Positions 26,329 to 34,950 of a stretch of 64,000 nt of DNA are shown piece by piece; the stretch's first letter is position 1, and each line of letters opens with the position of its first letter. This stretch comes from Proruminimicrobium sp964487915 (GTDB lineage: Bacteria > Elusimicrobiota > Endomicrobiia > Endomicrobiales > Endomicrobiaceae): NCBI GenBank assembly GCA_964487915.1, contig CAZASN010000006.1, positions 42,658 through 106,657 of the forward strand, read 5' to 3'. Both the position numbers and the translations under genes were made by a program. The notes beneath the pieces were generated by a model. It ran no database searches. It saw nothing but the letters and a program-made list of their open reading frames with translations, and was not told the origin of the DNA.

Positions 26329-27244
26329 TATTATAGACGTAAAAAATTTAAGCGTTTTATTCGGCGGTTTTAAAGCGGTAAACGATATCTCTTTTGACGT
26401 CAAAAAAGGAGAAATATTCGGATTTCTGGGCGCAAACGGAGCCGGCAAAACTACAACAATAAGAGTTTTATGCGGAATATTAAAACCGTCTTCGGGAAAA
26501 GTTGTTCTTGAAGGAAAAGATGTAACAAAATCAATACAGATTCTTAAAAATAAAATAGGTTATATGTCGCAGAAATCTACCTTATACAAAGATCTCACGA
26601 TAGCCGAAAATATTATATTTTCAGGCAGGCTTTACAATATGGATGACGGTAAAATAGAAAAAAGACGAAAAGAGCTTTTTGATTTTATAGGTTTAAAAGA
26701 AAATGTTTCAAAAACAGCGGGTTCTCTTCCTTTGGGAATAAAACAGATGGTCGCTTTGTGCGCGACTGTTATTCATGATCCGGAAATAATATTTCTTGAC
26801 GAGCCGACGGCGGGCGTTGACCCGAAAACAAGAGAACGGTTTTGGGAACTTATAAAAAATATGGCATCATCGGGCAAAACTGTTTTTGTCACTACCCACT
26901 ATATGGACGAAGCATCATACTGCGATAGAATAGTTCTTATGGATAAAGGAAGCATTATAGATTTTGACTGCCCCGATAACCTTAAAACCAAATATTTCAA
27001 ACAAAAACCGGTTGAAATAAAATTTAAAGATAATCTAGTCCAAAATAAAATAATAAAAGAATTTGAAAATCAAAATGCGGGATACGGATATATTTTTGCG
27101 GACACTTTAAGATTTTTTGTAAATGATAAAACAGGCTTTGAAAACATTATTTCAGAATATAAAAAAGATTTAACCGTTACACAAACAGAAGCTACTCTTG
27201 AAGACGTTTTTTTAAAAGCGCTTCAAAGGGAGAATAAAAAGTGA
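26321..27244 (+). CDS. ABC exporter ATPase, second subunit
   Basis: 307 residues: Walker A GANGAGKTTT, signature region SLPLGIKQMVALCATVIHD (LPLGI in place of LSGGQ), Walker B IIFLDEPTAGVDP, switch His in VTTHYMDEA. The C-terminal extension (about 230-307) is the regulatory tail common in drug and polysaccharide exporters. Altered signature here and altered switch in the partner imply an asymmetric heterodimer with one fully competent site. Confidence 0.85.
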   Translation: MNNIIDVKNLSVLFGGFKAVNDISFDVKKGEIFGFLGANGAGKTTTIRVLCGILKPSSGKVVLEGKDVTKSIQILKNKIGYMSQKSTLYKDLTIAENIIFSGRLYNMDDGKIEKRRKELFDFIGLKENVSKTAGSLPLGIKQMVALCATVIHDPEIIFLDEPTAGVDPKTRERFWELIKNMASSGKTVFVTTHYMDEASYCDRIVLMDKGSIIDFDCPDNLKTKYFKQKPVEIKFKDNLVQNKIIKEFENQNAGYGYIFADTLRFFVNDKTGFENIISEYKKDLTVTQTEATLEDVFLKALQRENKK

Positions 27245-28371
27245 ACCTCTTTTTAAGACGTATTTTTTCAATATCAATGAAAGAATACAAACATATTTTA
27301 AGAGATCCTTTTACTTTTGCCGCAGCCGTCGGCATTCCGATTCTTTTTGTAATATTTTTCGGGTTTATAATAGATCTTGATTATAAAGGCGTAAACGTCA
27401 ACGTAAGAGACAACGACCAGACTGAATCGTCAAGACGTTTTTTACAGCTTATGGGTTCAAGCTCGTACTTTAATCTTATCCCCCTGCACCAGCAGTCTGA
27501 AGCGGATAAAAAAATAAATCAAAACGATATGTCGGCTGTGTTGATAATACCGAAAGGATTCGGACAGACCGTAAAAAAAGGAGAAGAACCGGCCCAAATG
27601 CAGCTTTTGATAGACGGAACCGATAACGCAAAAGCAGGTATCGTTACAAGCTATATAACGCTTGCTGCCGAAAAAGCGTCTGAGGTTTTATTTGATAACA
27701 ACGGCATTCAAAAATCTGCTTTAAATATCAAAACCCGCTTTCTTTTTAATCCGGAACTTAACAGCAGATGGTTTATAGTGCCGGGACTGGGTACCGTTAT
27801 AATAGGGCTTATAGCAATAGTTTTAACCGCTCTTACCGTTGCAAAGGAATGGGAAAACGGCTCTATGGAACTTCTTCTTGCAACGCCCGTATCGGCAACT
27901 GAAATAATAATCGGCAAACTGATACCTTATTTTATACTTGCGCTTGCCGATATATTTATGATTTTTATATTTTCAATATTTGTTTTTGCGATACCTTTTA
28001 AAGGAAGTTTTCTGTTTTATGTTTTATCGTGCGTAATTTATATTACAGGCGCTCTGGCGCTCGGGCTTTTGATTTCTGTTATTACAAGAAAGCAGGAACA
28101 GGCGACGCAGATCGCTTTTGCCGTAGGAATTCTTCCGTCTTTTATTTTATCGGGATTTATTTTTCCGATTGAAAATATGCCTCTTTTTTTCAGAATTTTA
28201 ACGGCGGTTTTCCCTCAGAGATGGTTTATGCAGATAAGCAGAAGCGTTTTTTTAAGCCCGTCGGGATTTTTTGAACTTATGATGCCGTTTTTATTTATAA
28301 CATGCTTTGCCGTTTTAATGATATTTATATCAATTAAGAAATTTAAAAAAGATTTGGAAGTGACGCAATGA
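27241..28371 (+). CDS. ABC-2 type permease (YbhS-like)
   Basis: 376 residues starting with GTG after AGGGAG. One N-terminal helix, a large periplasmic domain (about 45-175) and five C-terminal helices with ENGSMELLLATPVSATEIIIGKLIPY and FILSGFIFPIENMP, the ABC-2 family hallmarks. The large extracytoplasmic domain is typical of YbhS/YbhR-like and drug exporter permeases. Pairs with the next gene as the transmembrane heterodimer. Confidence 0.88.
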   Translation: MNLFLRRIFSISMKEYKHILRDPFTFAAAVGIPILFVIFFGFIIDLDYKGVNVNVRDNDQTESSRRFLQLMGSSSYFNLIPLHQQSEADKKINQNDMSAVLIIPKGFGQTVKKGEEPAQMQLLIDGTDNAKAGIVTSYITLAAEKASEVLFDNNGIQKSALNIKTRFLFNPELNSRWFIVPGLGTVIIGLIAIVLTALTVAKEWENGSMELLLATPVSATEIIIGKLIPYFILALADIFMIFIFSIFVFAIPFKGSFLFYVLSCVIYITGALALGLLISVITRKQEQATQIAFAVGILPSFILSGFIFPIENMPLFFRILTAVFPQRWFMQISRSVFLSPSGFFELMMPFLFITCFAVLMIFISIKKFKKDLEVTQ

Positions 28372-29480
28372 GATTTACTATTTTAAAAGGTTATTTCATT
28401 AAGGAATTTATACAAATTTTACGCGATAAAAAAATGATCGCGCTGATATTTTTTATTCCGATTATGCAGATGACTATGTTCGGGCTTGCCCTTACAAGCG
28501 AAGTAAAAAACATAGAACTTGTAATTATCGCAAAGCCCGGCAAAATAGCGAGAGAACTTACCTCAAGAAGCATGGCGGGAGGGTGGTTTAAAAAAATAAC
28601 AAATATTGACGTTTACAAAGAGGCAGATCCTGTTTCTCTTATACAAAAACATAAAGCGGAAGCCGTTTTAATTGCTCCGAAAGAAGGTTTTGAATATGCT
28701 CTTGAAAGAGGCGGTAAAGATATTCAGCTTCTTGTTGACGCAACAAATTCGCAGAGAGCCCAGCAGGTTTCAGTTTATGTAAAACAGCTTCTTTTACAGA
28801 CGGCAAAAGACAAATACGGAAAAGAAAACTTTAAAAATATGACAGACATAAAAACAAGAGTTTTGTTCAACCATTATATGAACACGGCGGATTTTATGAT
28901 ACCCGCTTTAATGGTAATGGCAAGTTTTATAGTTTTAATGCTTGTAAGCTCAATGAGTTTTACAAAAGAACGTGAAACGGGCACTCTTGAAAAACTTGTA
29001 GTTTCCCCCTCTTACACATACGAGATACTGTCAGGCAAAATACTGCCTTATTTCGTAATCGGGCTTCTTCTTATGACGTTTATGCTCGTTACGGGAATAG
29101 GCGGTTTCGGGCTTTCTTTCAGAGGAACGATATGGCAGCTTTTTGTAACGGCGGTTCTTTTTATAGGCTCTGCTTTATCATGTGCCGTTTTAATTTCAAC
29201 TTTTGCAAAAACACAGCAGCAGGCAATGATGGGAAGCATTTTATTAATTCTTCCGGCAATACTTCTATCGGGAATACTTTTTCCCGTTGAAAACATTCCG
29301 CAGTCGGTAAGATGGATATGTTATCTTAACCCGATGATATATTCGGTTACAAATTTCAGAAGCATAATCCTTAAAGGCGGAGATTATCTGTTATTCTGGC
29401 AAAACTGCACGGCATTACTGTTAATCTGCATAATATTATCGGCAACCGCATATAAAAACTTCAAATCCAAGTTTAGTTAA
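28368..29480 (+). CDS. ABC-2 type permease (YbhR-like)
   Basis: 370 residues and a paralogue of the preceding gene, with the same plan: N-terminal helix, periplasmic domain and helices with ERETGTLEKLVVSPSYTYEILSGKILPY and LLSGILFPVENIPQ. The start overlaps the previous stop (ATGA). Last gene of the operon. A stem-loop candidate follows at 29489-29507. Confidence 0.88.
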   Translation: MRFTILKGYFIKEFIQILRDKKMIALIFFIPIMQMTMFGLALTSEVKNIELVIIAKPGKIARELTSRSMAGGWFKKITNIDVYKEADPVSLIQKHKAEAVLIAPKEGFEYALERGGKDIQLLVDATNSQRAQQVSVYVKQLLLQTAKDKYGKENFKNMTDIKTRVLFNHYMNTADFMIPALMVMASFIVLMLVSSMSFTKERETGTLEKLVVSPSYTYEILSGKILPYFVIGLLLMTFMLVTGIGGFGLSFRGTIWQLFVTAVLFIGSALSCAVLISTFAKTQQQAMMGSILLILPAILLSGILFPVENIPQSVRWICYLNPMIYSVTNFRSIILKGGDYLLFWQNCTALLLICIILSATAYKNFKSKFS

Positions 29481-29488
29481 AATATTTC

Positions 29489-29522
29489 TGTGATGTTTTT
29501 GTCACAGTTGTTTATAGTATTT
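29489..29522 (+). terminator. Weak terminator candidate after the exporter operon
   Basis: CTGTGA and TCACAG form a 6-bp stem around TGTTTTTG, with T-rich sequence afterwards (TTGTTTATAGTATTTTTT). The stem is short, so this is tentative. Confidence 0.4.
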
Positions 29523-29689
29523 TTTCGCCTGAAGTTCGTCTATGAGTTGCTGGGCGGATTTAAAAAGCAAAACGAACTGCAATATTTTTTACCTTAAAAA
29601 TTTAAAATTAATAAATTTTAATCCGAGTTGTTCATCTTTACAAATCAATATACTCTCTGCGGCTGGGCATTTTTGTGTTTGCAGTGTTG

Positions 29690-29856
29690 TTTCGCCTAAA
29701 GTGCGTCTATGAGCGAAGTATTTTTCTGTGTAAAAAACTATATATCAAAAAGGTTTTTAATCGCTGATTGTTTGAAGTCATTTCCGTTTCATTATGTTTT
29801 AAGGAAATGACAAGTTCAGCGATGACACTGAAAAATACAAGCGAATGCACTTAGCG
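29690..29856. repeat. Imperfect inverted repeat, full copy of a dispersed element
   Basis: The left arm runs from TTTCGCCTAAAGTGCGTC through GAGCGAAGTATTTTTCTGTG. The right arm, near 29824-29856, is its imperfect complement (ACACTGAAAAATAC...GTGCATTCGC on the opposite strand). Inner pairs are ATCGCTGA/TCAGCGAT and GTCATTTCC/GGAAATGAC. The left arm recurs at 37751-37845, where the first 53 bases are identical. This fits a MITE-like or REP-like element. Confidence 0.65.
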
Positions 29857-29964
29857 ATGGCATTTTTGCATACTTTTTTTGCTAAAGAAAAAAGTATGGC
29901 ACCGTGCGGGGCATCCGCACAAATCTGTTATATTTAAAAAGCATTATATTTAGTAATTTTTTGC

Positions 29965-30801
29965 TTATGCTTTGTAAAAGCATTCCTTCACTTTTTTTAA
30001 TAAAACAGTAGTTATCAGCATCGCTATAAAAACAACAATAATCGTCGGGCTCGGCGACCAGTCAAGCCTTAAAGAAAGCTCAAGCCCCAAAACGCATCCC
30101 GTTAAACCGAATATCCATCCGAAAATTATCTTTTTCACAGTATTTACCGCGACAACCGTTGCGCTTACCGCCGGTATTATAAGAAAAGCAAAAACAAGAA
30201 GAACGCCAGCGACTTTTACCGATGATGTTACAACAAAACCGAATGTGCCGTAAAAAACAAAATCCCAAAACCATATTTTCATTTTTTGAGATTCGGCAAG
30301 TTCGGGATTTTCCGTTACGGCAAAAAATTTATTTCTTAAAAACCAGTGAATCAAACCTATTACAAAATATAAAACGGCTACGAATATAAGTTCGTCACGA
30401 GAAACGGTTAAAATTGAACCTGCAAGCATTTCTTTTAGTTCTTCAGTGCCGGTAGCTGCTCTTTCAAGAACTATAAAAGACAAAGCTATAGCGCCGGCAT
30501 AAGTTATGCCTATCAAAGCCTCTATCGGAATAATTTTTTTTCTGCTTCTGAACAATGCGAATAAAAACGCGCCAAAAAGAGTAAAGCCCAAAGATATTAG
30601 ATAATTTCCTGCCGGATGGTCTCTGCCTATTCCGAGCATAATCCCAAAGCCTGCCCCAAGAGCGGCGACCTGAGCAAGAGCAAGATCAACAAAAATCACT
30701 TCCCTTTTGACAACATGATAGCCCAGATAAGTGTGGATGCCGGTAAGAATGAAACATAAAATAAGAGCGTTTATTACGAACGGATACTGAAATATTAGCA
30801 T
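29965..30801 (-). CDS. ABC-3 family metal permease (zinc/manganese type)
   Basis: 278 residues with seven to eight membrane helices. GIHTYLGYHVVKREVIFVDLALAQVAALGAGFG is the ZnuB/MntB-like signature with the coupling motif VDLALAQVAALG. It diverges from the ZnuB at 14608 and represents a different subfamily. It lies 55 bp after the binding-protein gene on the same strand. No ATPase gene follows, so it may borrow ZnuC or an ATPase encoded elsewhere. Confidence 0.85.
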   Translation of the reverse strand: MLIFQYPFVINALILCFILTGIHTYLGYHVVKREVIFVDLALAQVAALGAGFGIMLGIGRDHPAGNYLISLGFTLFGAFLFALFRSRKKIIPIEALIGITYAGAIALSFIVLERAATGTEELKEMLAGSILTVSRDELIFVAVLYFVIGLIHWFLRNKFFAVTENPELAESQKMKIWFWDFVFYGTFGFVVTSSVKVAGVLLVFAFLIIPAVSATVVAVNTVKKIIFGWIFGLTGCVLGLELSLRLDWSPSPTIIVVFIAMLITTVLLKKVKECFYKA

Positions 30802-30856
30802 ATAAAATCCTTTTCAGTCCGTGCATATTTTTTAATACACACGGACTGATCTTTTA

Positions 30857-31729
30857 TTACTTTAACATACCGACTATTTCGTCAAAATGATTAAAATAAG
30901 AGTCTGCCTGAGTGCTTGCGCACGAAGGAGCCGCTTTAACAACTTTAATTTTCGTTTTTGACGCAAGAAACGCCGGAGCGTTATCAGGAAAATAAGGTTC
31001 CTGCAAAAGAATCTTAATATTTTCGGCATTTATCTTTTTTACAAGAAAATCCAAATGTTTGGCAGTTGGAGGAATACCGGCAAAAGGCTCTATATTTGCC
31101 GCAACAGACAAATTGAAAGCCGATGCAAAATAAACCCATGACGAATGATAGCTTATAATTTTTTCGCCTGCTAAATGAGCAGTTTCCTTTTTCCAGTTTT
31201 CAATTTTAACTGCCGCTTCCGATTTGAATTTTTCGTAATTGCTTTGATAATAAGCGCCGTTTTGCGGATCAACTTTTTTTAATGCATCAAGAATTGACGC
31301 AGCTATGATTACGCCGTTTGAAGGGTCCAGCCAGTAATGAGGATTGCCGTCCGGGTGAACGTCGCCGAGCGAATGGTCAACTTTGCCTTTAGGCTTATCA
31401 AGAACGCTGATCCCGTTTGAACAGTCAACCGTAAGAAGCCTTGCGTTTCTTGACCCTTCAATAAGCTGGTCTGCCCACTGGTCAAGCGAAAGACCTGCTT
31501 TCAAAAATATATCGCATTTTGAAATTTTAATCATATATGACGGAAGAACTTCAACAAAATGAGGATTTGAATTGTTTTTTGCTATTGCAAATACGCTTAC
31601 TTTGTCGCCGCCGATATACGATGCGATTGAACCCAAATCAGGCAATGAGGCGCCTATTTTTATTCCTGACGCTTCAACGCAAACGGCAATAAACAACAGC
31701 ATTGCCGATACAAAAATTTTTTTATTCAT
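30857..31729 (-). CDS. Zinc/manganese ABC transporter binding protein
   Basis: 290 residues with signal peptide MNKKIFVSAMLLFIAVCVEA. Cluster A-I features: IGASLPDLGSIASYIGGDKVSV, His in NNSNPHFVEVLPSYMIKI, His in GNPHYWLDPSNGV, and His in ISYHSSWVYFASAFNL. Instead of the long His-rich loop of the first ZnuA it has a short one (KVDHSLGDVHPDGNPH). Metal specificity is likely zinc given the neighbours; manganese cannot be excluded. Confidence 0.87.
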   Translation of the reverse strand: MNKKIFVSAMLLFIAVCVEASGIKIGASLPDLGSIASYIGGDKVSVFAIAKNNSNPHFVEVLPSYMIKISKCDIFLKAGLSLDQWADQLIEGSRNARLLTVDCSNGISVLDKPKGKVDHSLGDVHPDGNPHYWLDPSNGVIIAASILDALKKVDPQNGAYYQSNYEKFKSEAAVKIENWKKETAHLAGEKIISYHSSWVYFASAFNLSVAANIEPFAGIPPTAKHLDFLVKKINAENIKILLQEPYFPDNAPAFLASKTKIKVVKAAPSCASTQADSYFNHFDEIVGMLK

Positions 31730-31756
31730 TTCTTTTTAATCTCCGTAAAAAATATT

Positions 31757-32812
31757 TTAAAACTTATGAGCCTTATGAGGCCCCATCATAAATACAAGCT
31801 GAAAACTTACCGTATCCGATATCTCGCCGTCCTGAGGAGTAAACTTTTCATAAGCAAGCCTCAAAACAGTCGTTTCTTCAAGCAAAGAATATCCGGCAAA
31901 AACTTTAGCCGTTCTGTCCGTAAGCTCCTTGTTTTCCGGATTCTGGTACTGGTCGTATATTATTCCGGCATTCCATCTCTGCAAAAATGAAAAGTTGGCA
32001 AAAGTATAAAAACCCGAACGCTTTGAATTTACGCTTTCTCCTGTTGATTCTGAAACTAAAACATCGCTGTCGTTATAAAAATATTCTCCCTGAATAGTAA
32101 GGTTTGAAGTTTTTGAAAGTTTTAATTTCGTTTTTGCGTCCATTCCGAAAACAGTTGTTTTTTTATCCCATTCAACATTATTTGTTCCCTGCGTGAAAGA
32201 AAAACCTATTTCAAGCGGAGTAACGTCTTTAATCAAAAAAGAATTGCTCCATCTTGCGACCCATGCCGACGAAGATTTGTCTTCTTCAGGATGAAAAGAA
32301 GACCCGTTTAAAACATCAACAGAAACTATAGAAGCTATTTTATCGGTAATAGGAAGCATATAAGACGCCTGAGCGGCAGTATCGTTAAAAGATTCTTCGC
32401 CCGGAAGCATTGCAGACATGACTCTGGGAGCTTCCATAAAAGGATAAGCGTGCGGATGTTCGGGATTTAATTTGCCGAACCCTATGCGGTATTTTCCGGC
32501 TTTTAAAGCAAGACCGGCAGGAAGTCCGTTAAATACCGTTATATAGGCTTCTTCAGTTTGAAACCCTTCATCGTTTGATATTGAAAAAACAAAAGTTCCC
32601 TTAGCGTACGGATTTAAATTTGATTCGCAAACAAGTTCAGTCTCACCCATATTCATAGTTGTTTTGTCATGGTTTACGTCTTGAGCGTCATTTGTGTATT
32701 TTGAATAGAACTGGCCTATTACGGAGATATCGGGATTTAACGGCTCGGCGGCAGCATAAGCCGAGCATATAACAAATAAAGATAAAGCAAAAATTAAAGC
32801 ATTTTTGGACAT
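31757..32812 (-). CDS. Outer-membrane beta-barrel protein, putative metal-uptake porin
   Basis: 351 residues with signal peptide (MSKNALIFALSLFVICSAYAA) and alternating polar/aromatic strands through to a C-terminal aromatic (KAHKF), as in outer-membrane barrels. No TonB box or plug is seen. The segments GFGKLNPEHPHAYPF and GPHKAHKF contain paired His that could touch metal. It lies immediately upstream of the binding protein and permease on the same strand, so an outer-membrane entry route for zinc is the sensible reading. Family not firmly recognised. Confidence 0.6.
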   Translation of the reverse strand: MSKNALIFALSLFVICSAYAAAEPLNPDISVIGQFYSKYTNDAQDVNHDKTTMNMGETELVCESNLNPYAKGTFVFSISNDEGFQTEEAYITVFNGLPAGLALKAGKYRIGFGKLNPEHPHAYPFMEAPRVMSAMLPGEESFNDTAAQASYMLPITDKIASIVSVDVLNGSSFHPEEDKSSSAWVARWSNSFLIKDVTPLEIGFSFTQGTNNVEWDKKTTVFGMDAKTKLKLSKTSNLTIQGEYFYNDSDVLVSESTGESVNSKRSGFYTFANFSFLQRWNAGIIYDQYQNPENKELTDRTAKVFAGYSLLEETTVLRLAYEKFTPQDGEISDTVSFQLVFMMGPHKAHKF

Positions 32813-32860
32813 TTGTCCTCCTTTAAAATAAAAAACAGTTAAAAAATGATTTTTTTGTTT

Positions 32861-33151
32861 TTAAATTAAAGAAGGAGGAGGACGGATATTTAAATCAAAT
32901 ATTTGTAAAAATTCAACATTAGGCGTTGAAGAAAGATTCGTCTGAAATTCACTTAGGTGTATAATGAAAGTTATATCCGAAACGTTTAAGGAAACGAAGT
33001 GCGATAAACTTATAACGGAACATATTTGACAGTCGTCATGTTCTTTGAAGTCCGAATGAACATGCGAGACTGTCCCATAGGCGAAAAACAAAAAACAGAC
33101 TAAACTTAAAACCGCCGCCGTTTTTTTGATATTTTTTATCGGATTGTTCAT
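32861..33151 (-). CDS. Small exported Cys/His protein (DUF2946-like pattern)
   Basis: 96 residues. A basic N-terminus and one hydrophobic segment (AAVLSLVCFLFFAYG) are followed by HVHSDFKEHDDCQICSV, a compact His-x-His...Cys-x2-Cys cluster, then a tail ending RPPPSLI. Small periplasmic proteins with this His/CxxC pattern occur beside metal transporters and may bind metal at the membrane surface. First gene of the second metal operon. Its ATG lies only 8 bases after a consensus -10 box, suggesting a leaderless transcript. Confidence 0.6.
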   Translation of the reverse strand: MNNPIKNIKKTAAVLSLVCFLFFAYGTVSHVHSDFKEHDDCQICSVISLSHFVSLNVSDITFIIHLSEFQTNLSSTPNVEFLQIFDLNIRPPPSLI

Positions 33152-33159
33152 ACGAATTT

Positions 33160-33188
33160 ATTATATTCTTAATTTATATTTTAGTCAA
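33160..33188 (-). promoter_or_regulatory. Promoter of the second metal-uptake operon
   Basis: Minus strand TTGACT (33188-33183), 17-bp spacer, TATAAT (33165-33160). The start codon of the 96-aa protein begins 9 bases after the -10 box, at or next to the expected transcription start. No close copy of the 12861-12881 palindrome is present here. Confidence 0.75.
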
Positions 33189-33264
33189 TTTAATCGGTAT
33201 TTTTACTATACCCAACAATAAATACGCTTATGTCTTACTGCAAAAATTTTAAAATTAAAATTTA

Positions 33265-33293
33265 GTTAAAATACTATTTTAATATTGTATAAT
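33265..33293 (+). promoter_or_regulatory. Promoter before the 352-aa secreted protein
   Basis: GTTAAA (33265-33270), 17 bp, TATAAT (33288-33293). The whole stretch, including spacer and flank, is very similar to 34429-34457. Confidence 0.55.
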
Positions 33294-33320
33294 CTTAAAA
33301 AATACGCATAAGGAGCAGGA

Positions 33321-34379
33321 ATGAAAAAATTTATTTCCGTCTTATGTTTTTTGTTTTTAAACGTTTTTATTTCAAATTATTCTTTAACGCAAGCGTCAGA
33401 ATCCACAGACGCCGACGATTTACAGCAAACAACCGTTACTTCTTATTTGCAGAAAAAAATCACAAACGGCAAAAATCTGATTTACTGTTCAACATTTCAG
33501 CTTGCGTGGAATGCTTTGTGCGATGATATTATAAAAGCTCCTTTGGAACTGTCGGGAACACCTGAAATTCAAACAATGCTCAATAAAAAACTGTCAGACA
33601 AAAACGATATTTCACCTGATGCTTATATCGCAATGGCAGGATTTAACAGGGACGGCATTGTTAAAAAAATAGACGACGCGTTATTAAATAAATTTGATAA
33701 AAAAAACGGATGCGGAATACAACTAATGCGTTCTGATGATATACTTGCTTATGCCTATCTGTTTAAAAAACTTGAATTTAAAAATAAATTTGAAGATCTG
33801 AATACCAGTCCTATTTTTTTCAACAAAGAAACAAAAGTAGAAACTTTCGGAATAAAGCAATATTCATACGAAATTGCCAAACAGGTTAAAATACTTCATT
33901 ATAATAATGACGATGATTTCATATTAAAGCTTGAGTCCAAATCTCAAAATGACGAGATTATTCTTGCGAAAATAGAGCCTAAGGAAACGCTTTTAGCAAC
34001 TGTTGATTATGTTTTTGAACAAATTAAAAATAAAAAAACTATTATCGTAGAAAAAGGTGATATCCTAAAAATACCAAAATTTGATTTTGATATTTTCAAA
34101 AAATATTCGGAACTAATAAACAGAGATTTTCTTAATAAAAATTTTGAAGGATACTTTATAGCTAAGGCATTTCAAGGCATTAAATTTAAGTTAGATGAAA
34201 AAGGAGTAGTCCTTGAATCATACGCGGCTATTATCGGAGTAAAAAGCATTTCATATTCGCCGGGGACAAAACAGTTAATTTTTGATAAGCCTTTTTTATT
34301 CTGCCTTAAAGAAAAAAACGGCAAATATCCGTATTTTGTAATGTGGGTTGATAACGCAGAATTAATGCTTAAAAAATAA
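33321..34379 (+). CDS. Secreted protein of unknown function
   Basis: 352 residues with signal peptide (MKKFISVLCFLFLNVFISNYSLTQA). The mature protein contains FQLAWNALCDDIIKAPLELSG and DISPDAYIAMAGFNRDGIVKKIDDAL, phrases I associate only with uncharacterised exported proteins, and a C-terminal beta-rich part with FDKPFLFCLKEKNGKYPYFVMWV. Three Cys in the mature part. AAGGAG precedes the ATG. Own promoter; monocistronic as judged by the second promoter before the next gene. I do not recognise a function. Confidence 0.6.
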   Translation: MKKFISVLCFLFLNVFISNYSLTQASESTDADDLQQTTVTSYLQKKITNGKNLIYCSTFQLAWNALCDDIIKAPLELSGTPEIQTMLNKKLSDKNDISPDAYIAMAGFNRDGIVKKIDDALLNKFDKKNGCGIQLMRSDDILAYAYLFKKLEFKNKFEDLNTSPIFFNKETKVETFGIKQYSYEIAKQVKILHYNNDDDFILKLESKSQNDEIILAKIEPKETLLATVDYVFEQIKNKKTIIVEKGDILKIPKFDFDIFKKYSELINRDFLNKNFEGYFIAKAFQGIKFKLDEKGVVLESYAAIIGVKSISYSPGTKQLIFDKPFLFCLKEKNGKYPYFVMWVDNAELMLKK

Positions 34380-34428
34380 TTCAAACTTATATTATTTGCA
34401 AATCCGTAAAACTTTAAATTTAAGTTCA

Positions 34429-34457
34429 GTTAAAAATTATTTTTAATATTATATAAT
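34429..34457 (+). promoter_or_regulatory. Promoter before the lipoprotein gene
   Basis: GTTAAA (34429-34434), 17 bp, TATAAT (34452-34457). It shares most of its bases with the promoter at 33265-33293, suggesting common regulation or duplication. Confidence 0.55.
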
Positions 34458-34489
34458 TTAAATAAATAATTTATCAGGAGCGCTTATTT

Positions 34490-34909
34490 ATGAAAAAGTC
34501 AGCATTGTTTTTGTTGTCCGTATTAGGATTTGTTTTTATCGGATGCACTGCTACTCTTACAACTTGGGAACAAACAGTCAACAATTACGCGGCAGCAGCT
34601 CCTAAAATAGAATTGGGAATGTCCAAACAGGAAGTAGTTGATATACTGGGTCCGACTCAAACACTGTTGGCGAATACTGAAATAAAACAACCTGACAGAT
34701 ATATAAAAGACGGCGTTAACGTTGAAATTTTATATTTCAGAAGCGGCTGGGTTTCTGACAACTTAAATACCGATGACGAATATACACCATATGTTTTCAA
34801 TAACGGAAAACTTGTTGCAATAGGATGGATGACTATCGGAGGACCGAAAAACACATCTTCCTCCGTACCAAATGTAAACGTCCAAAACAAAACCACTGTT
34901 ATTTATTAA
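34490..34909 (+). CDS. Lipoprotein with BamE/SmpA-like domain
   Basis: 139 residues. The lipoprotein signal FLLSVLGFVFIGC places the lipidated Cys near residue 19. PKIELGMSKQEVVDILGPTQ is the helix-turn motif shared by SmpA/OmlA (BamE-like) and DUF3192-type lipoproteins. Likely anchored in the outer membrane facing the periplasm. True BamE is usually not in this setting, so I give no gene symbol. Confidence 0.65.
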   Translation: MKKSALFLLSVLGFVFIGCTATLTTWEQTVNNYAAAAPKIELGMSKQEVVDILGPTQTLLANTEIKQPDRYIKDGVNVEILYFRSGWVSDNLNTDDEYTPYVFNNGKLVAIGWMTIGGPKNTSSSVPNVNVQNKTTVIY

Positions 34910-34950
34910 AAATTTCAGCGCCTAAATTTACACATTAACAGGGAAAAATT

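Larger units (their letters stand above)
29481..29964. other. 484-bp noncoding, repeat-bearing spacer
   Basis: No ORF with a ribosome site is visible. Contents: a terminator candidate; a diverged short copy of a repeat start (TTCGCCTGAAGTTCGTCTATGAG near 29523-29546); the box at 29647-29674 that recurs at 37857-37882; the inverted repeat at 29690-29856; then two small hairpins, one with arms CATACTTTTTT/AAAAAAGTATG (about 29870-29898) and one with GTGCGG/CCGCAC (about 29905-29921). Confidence 0.6.

Noticed and set aside
29481..29964. CRISPR-like array in the repeat-rich spacer
   Set aside because: Repeats are few, of unequal length and partly inverted, without regular spacers or cas genes.
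33152..33190. Zur operator before the second metal operon
   Set aside because: A partial GAAT...ATTC symmetry exists around the -10 box, but it does not match the palindrome at 12861-12881 well enough.
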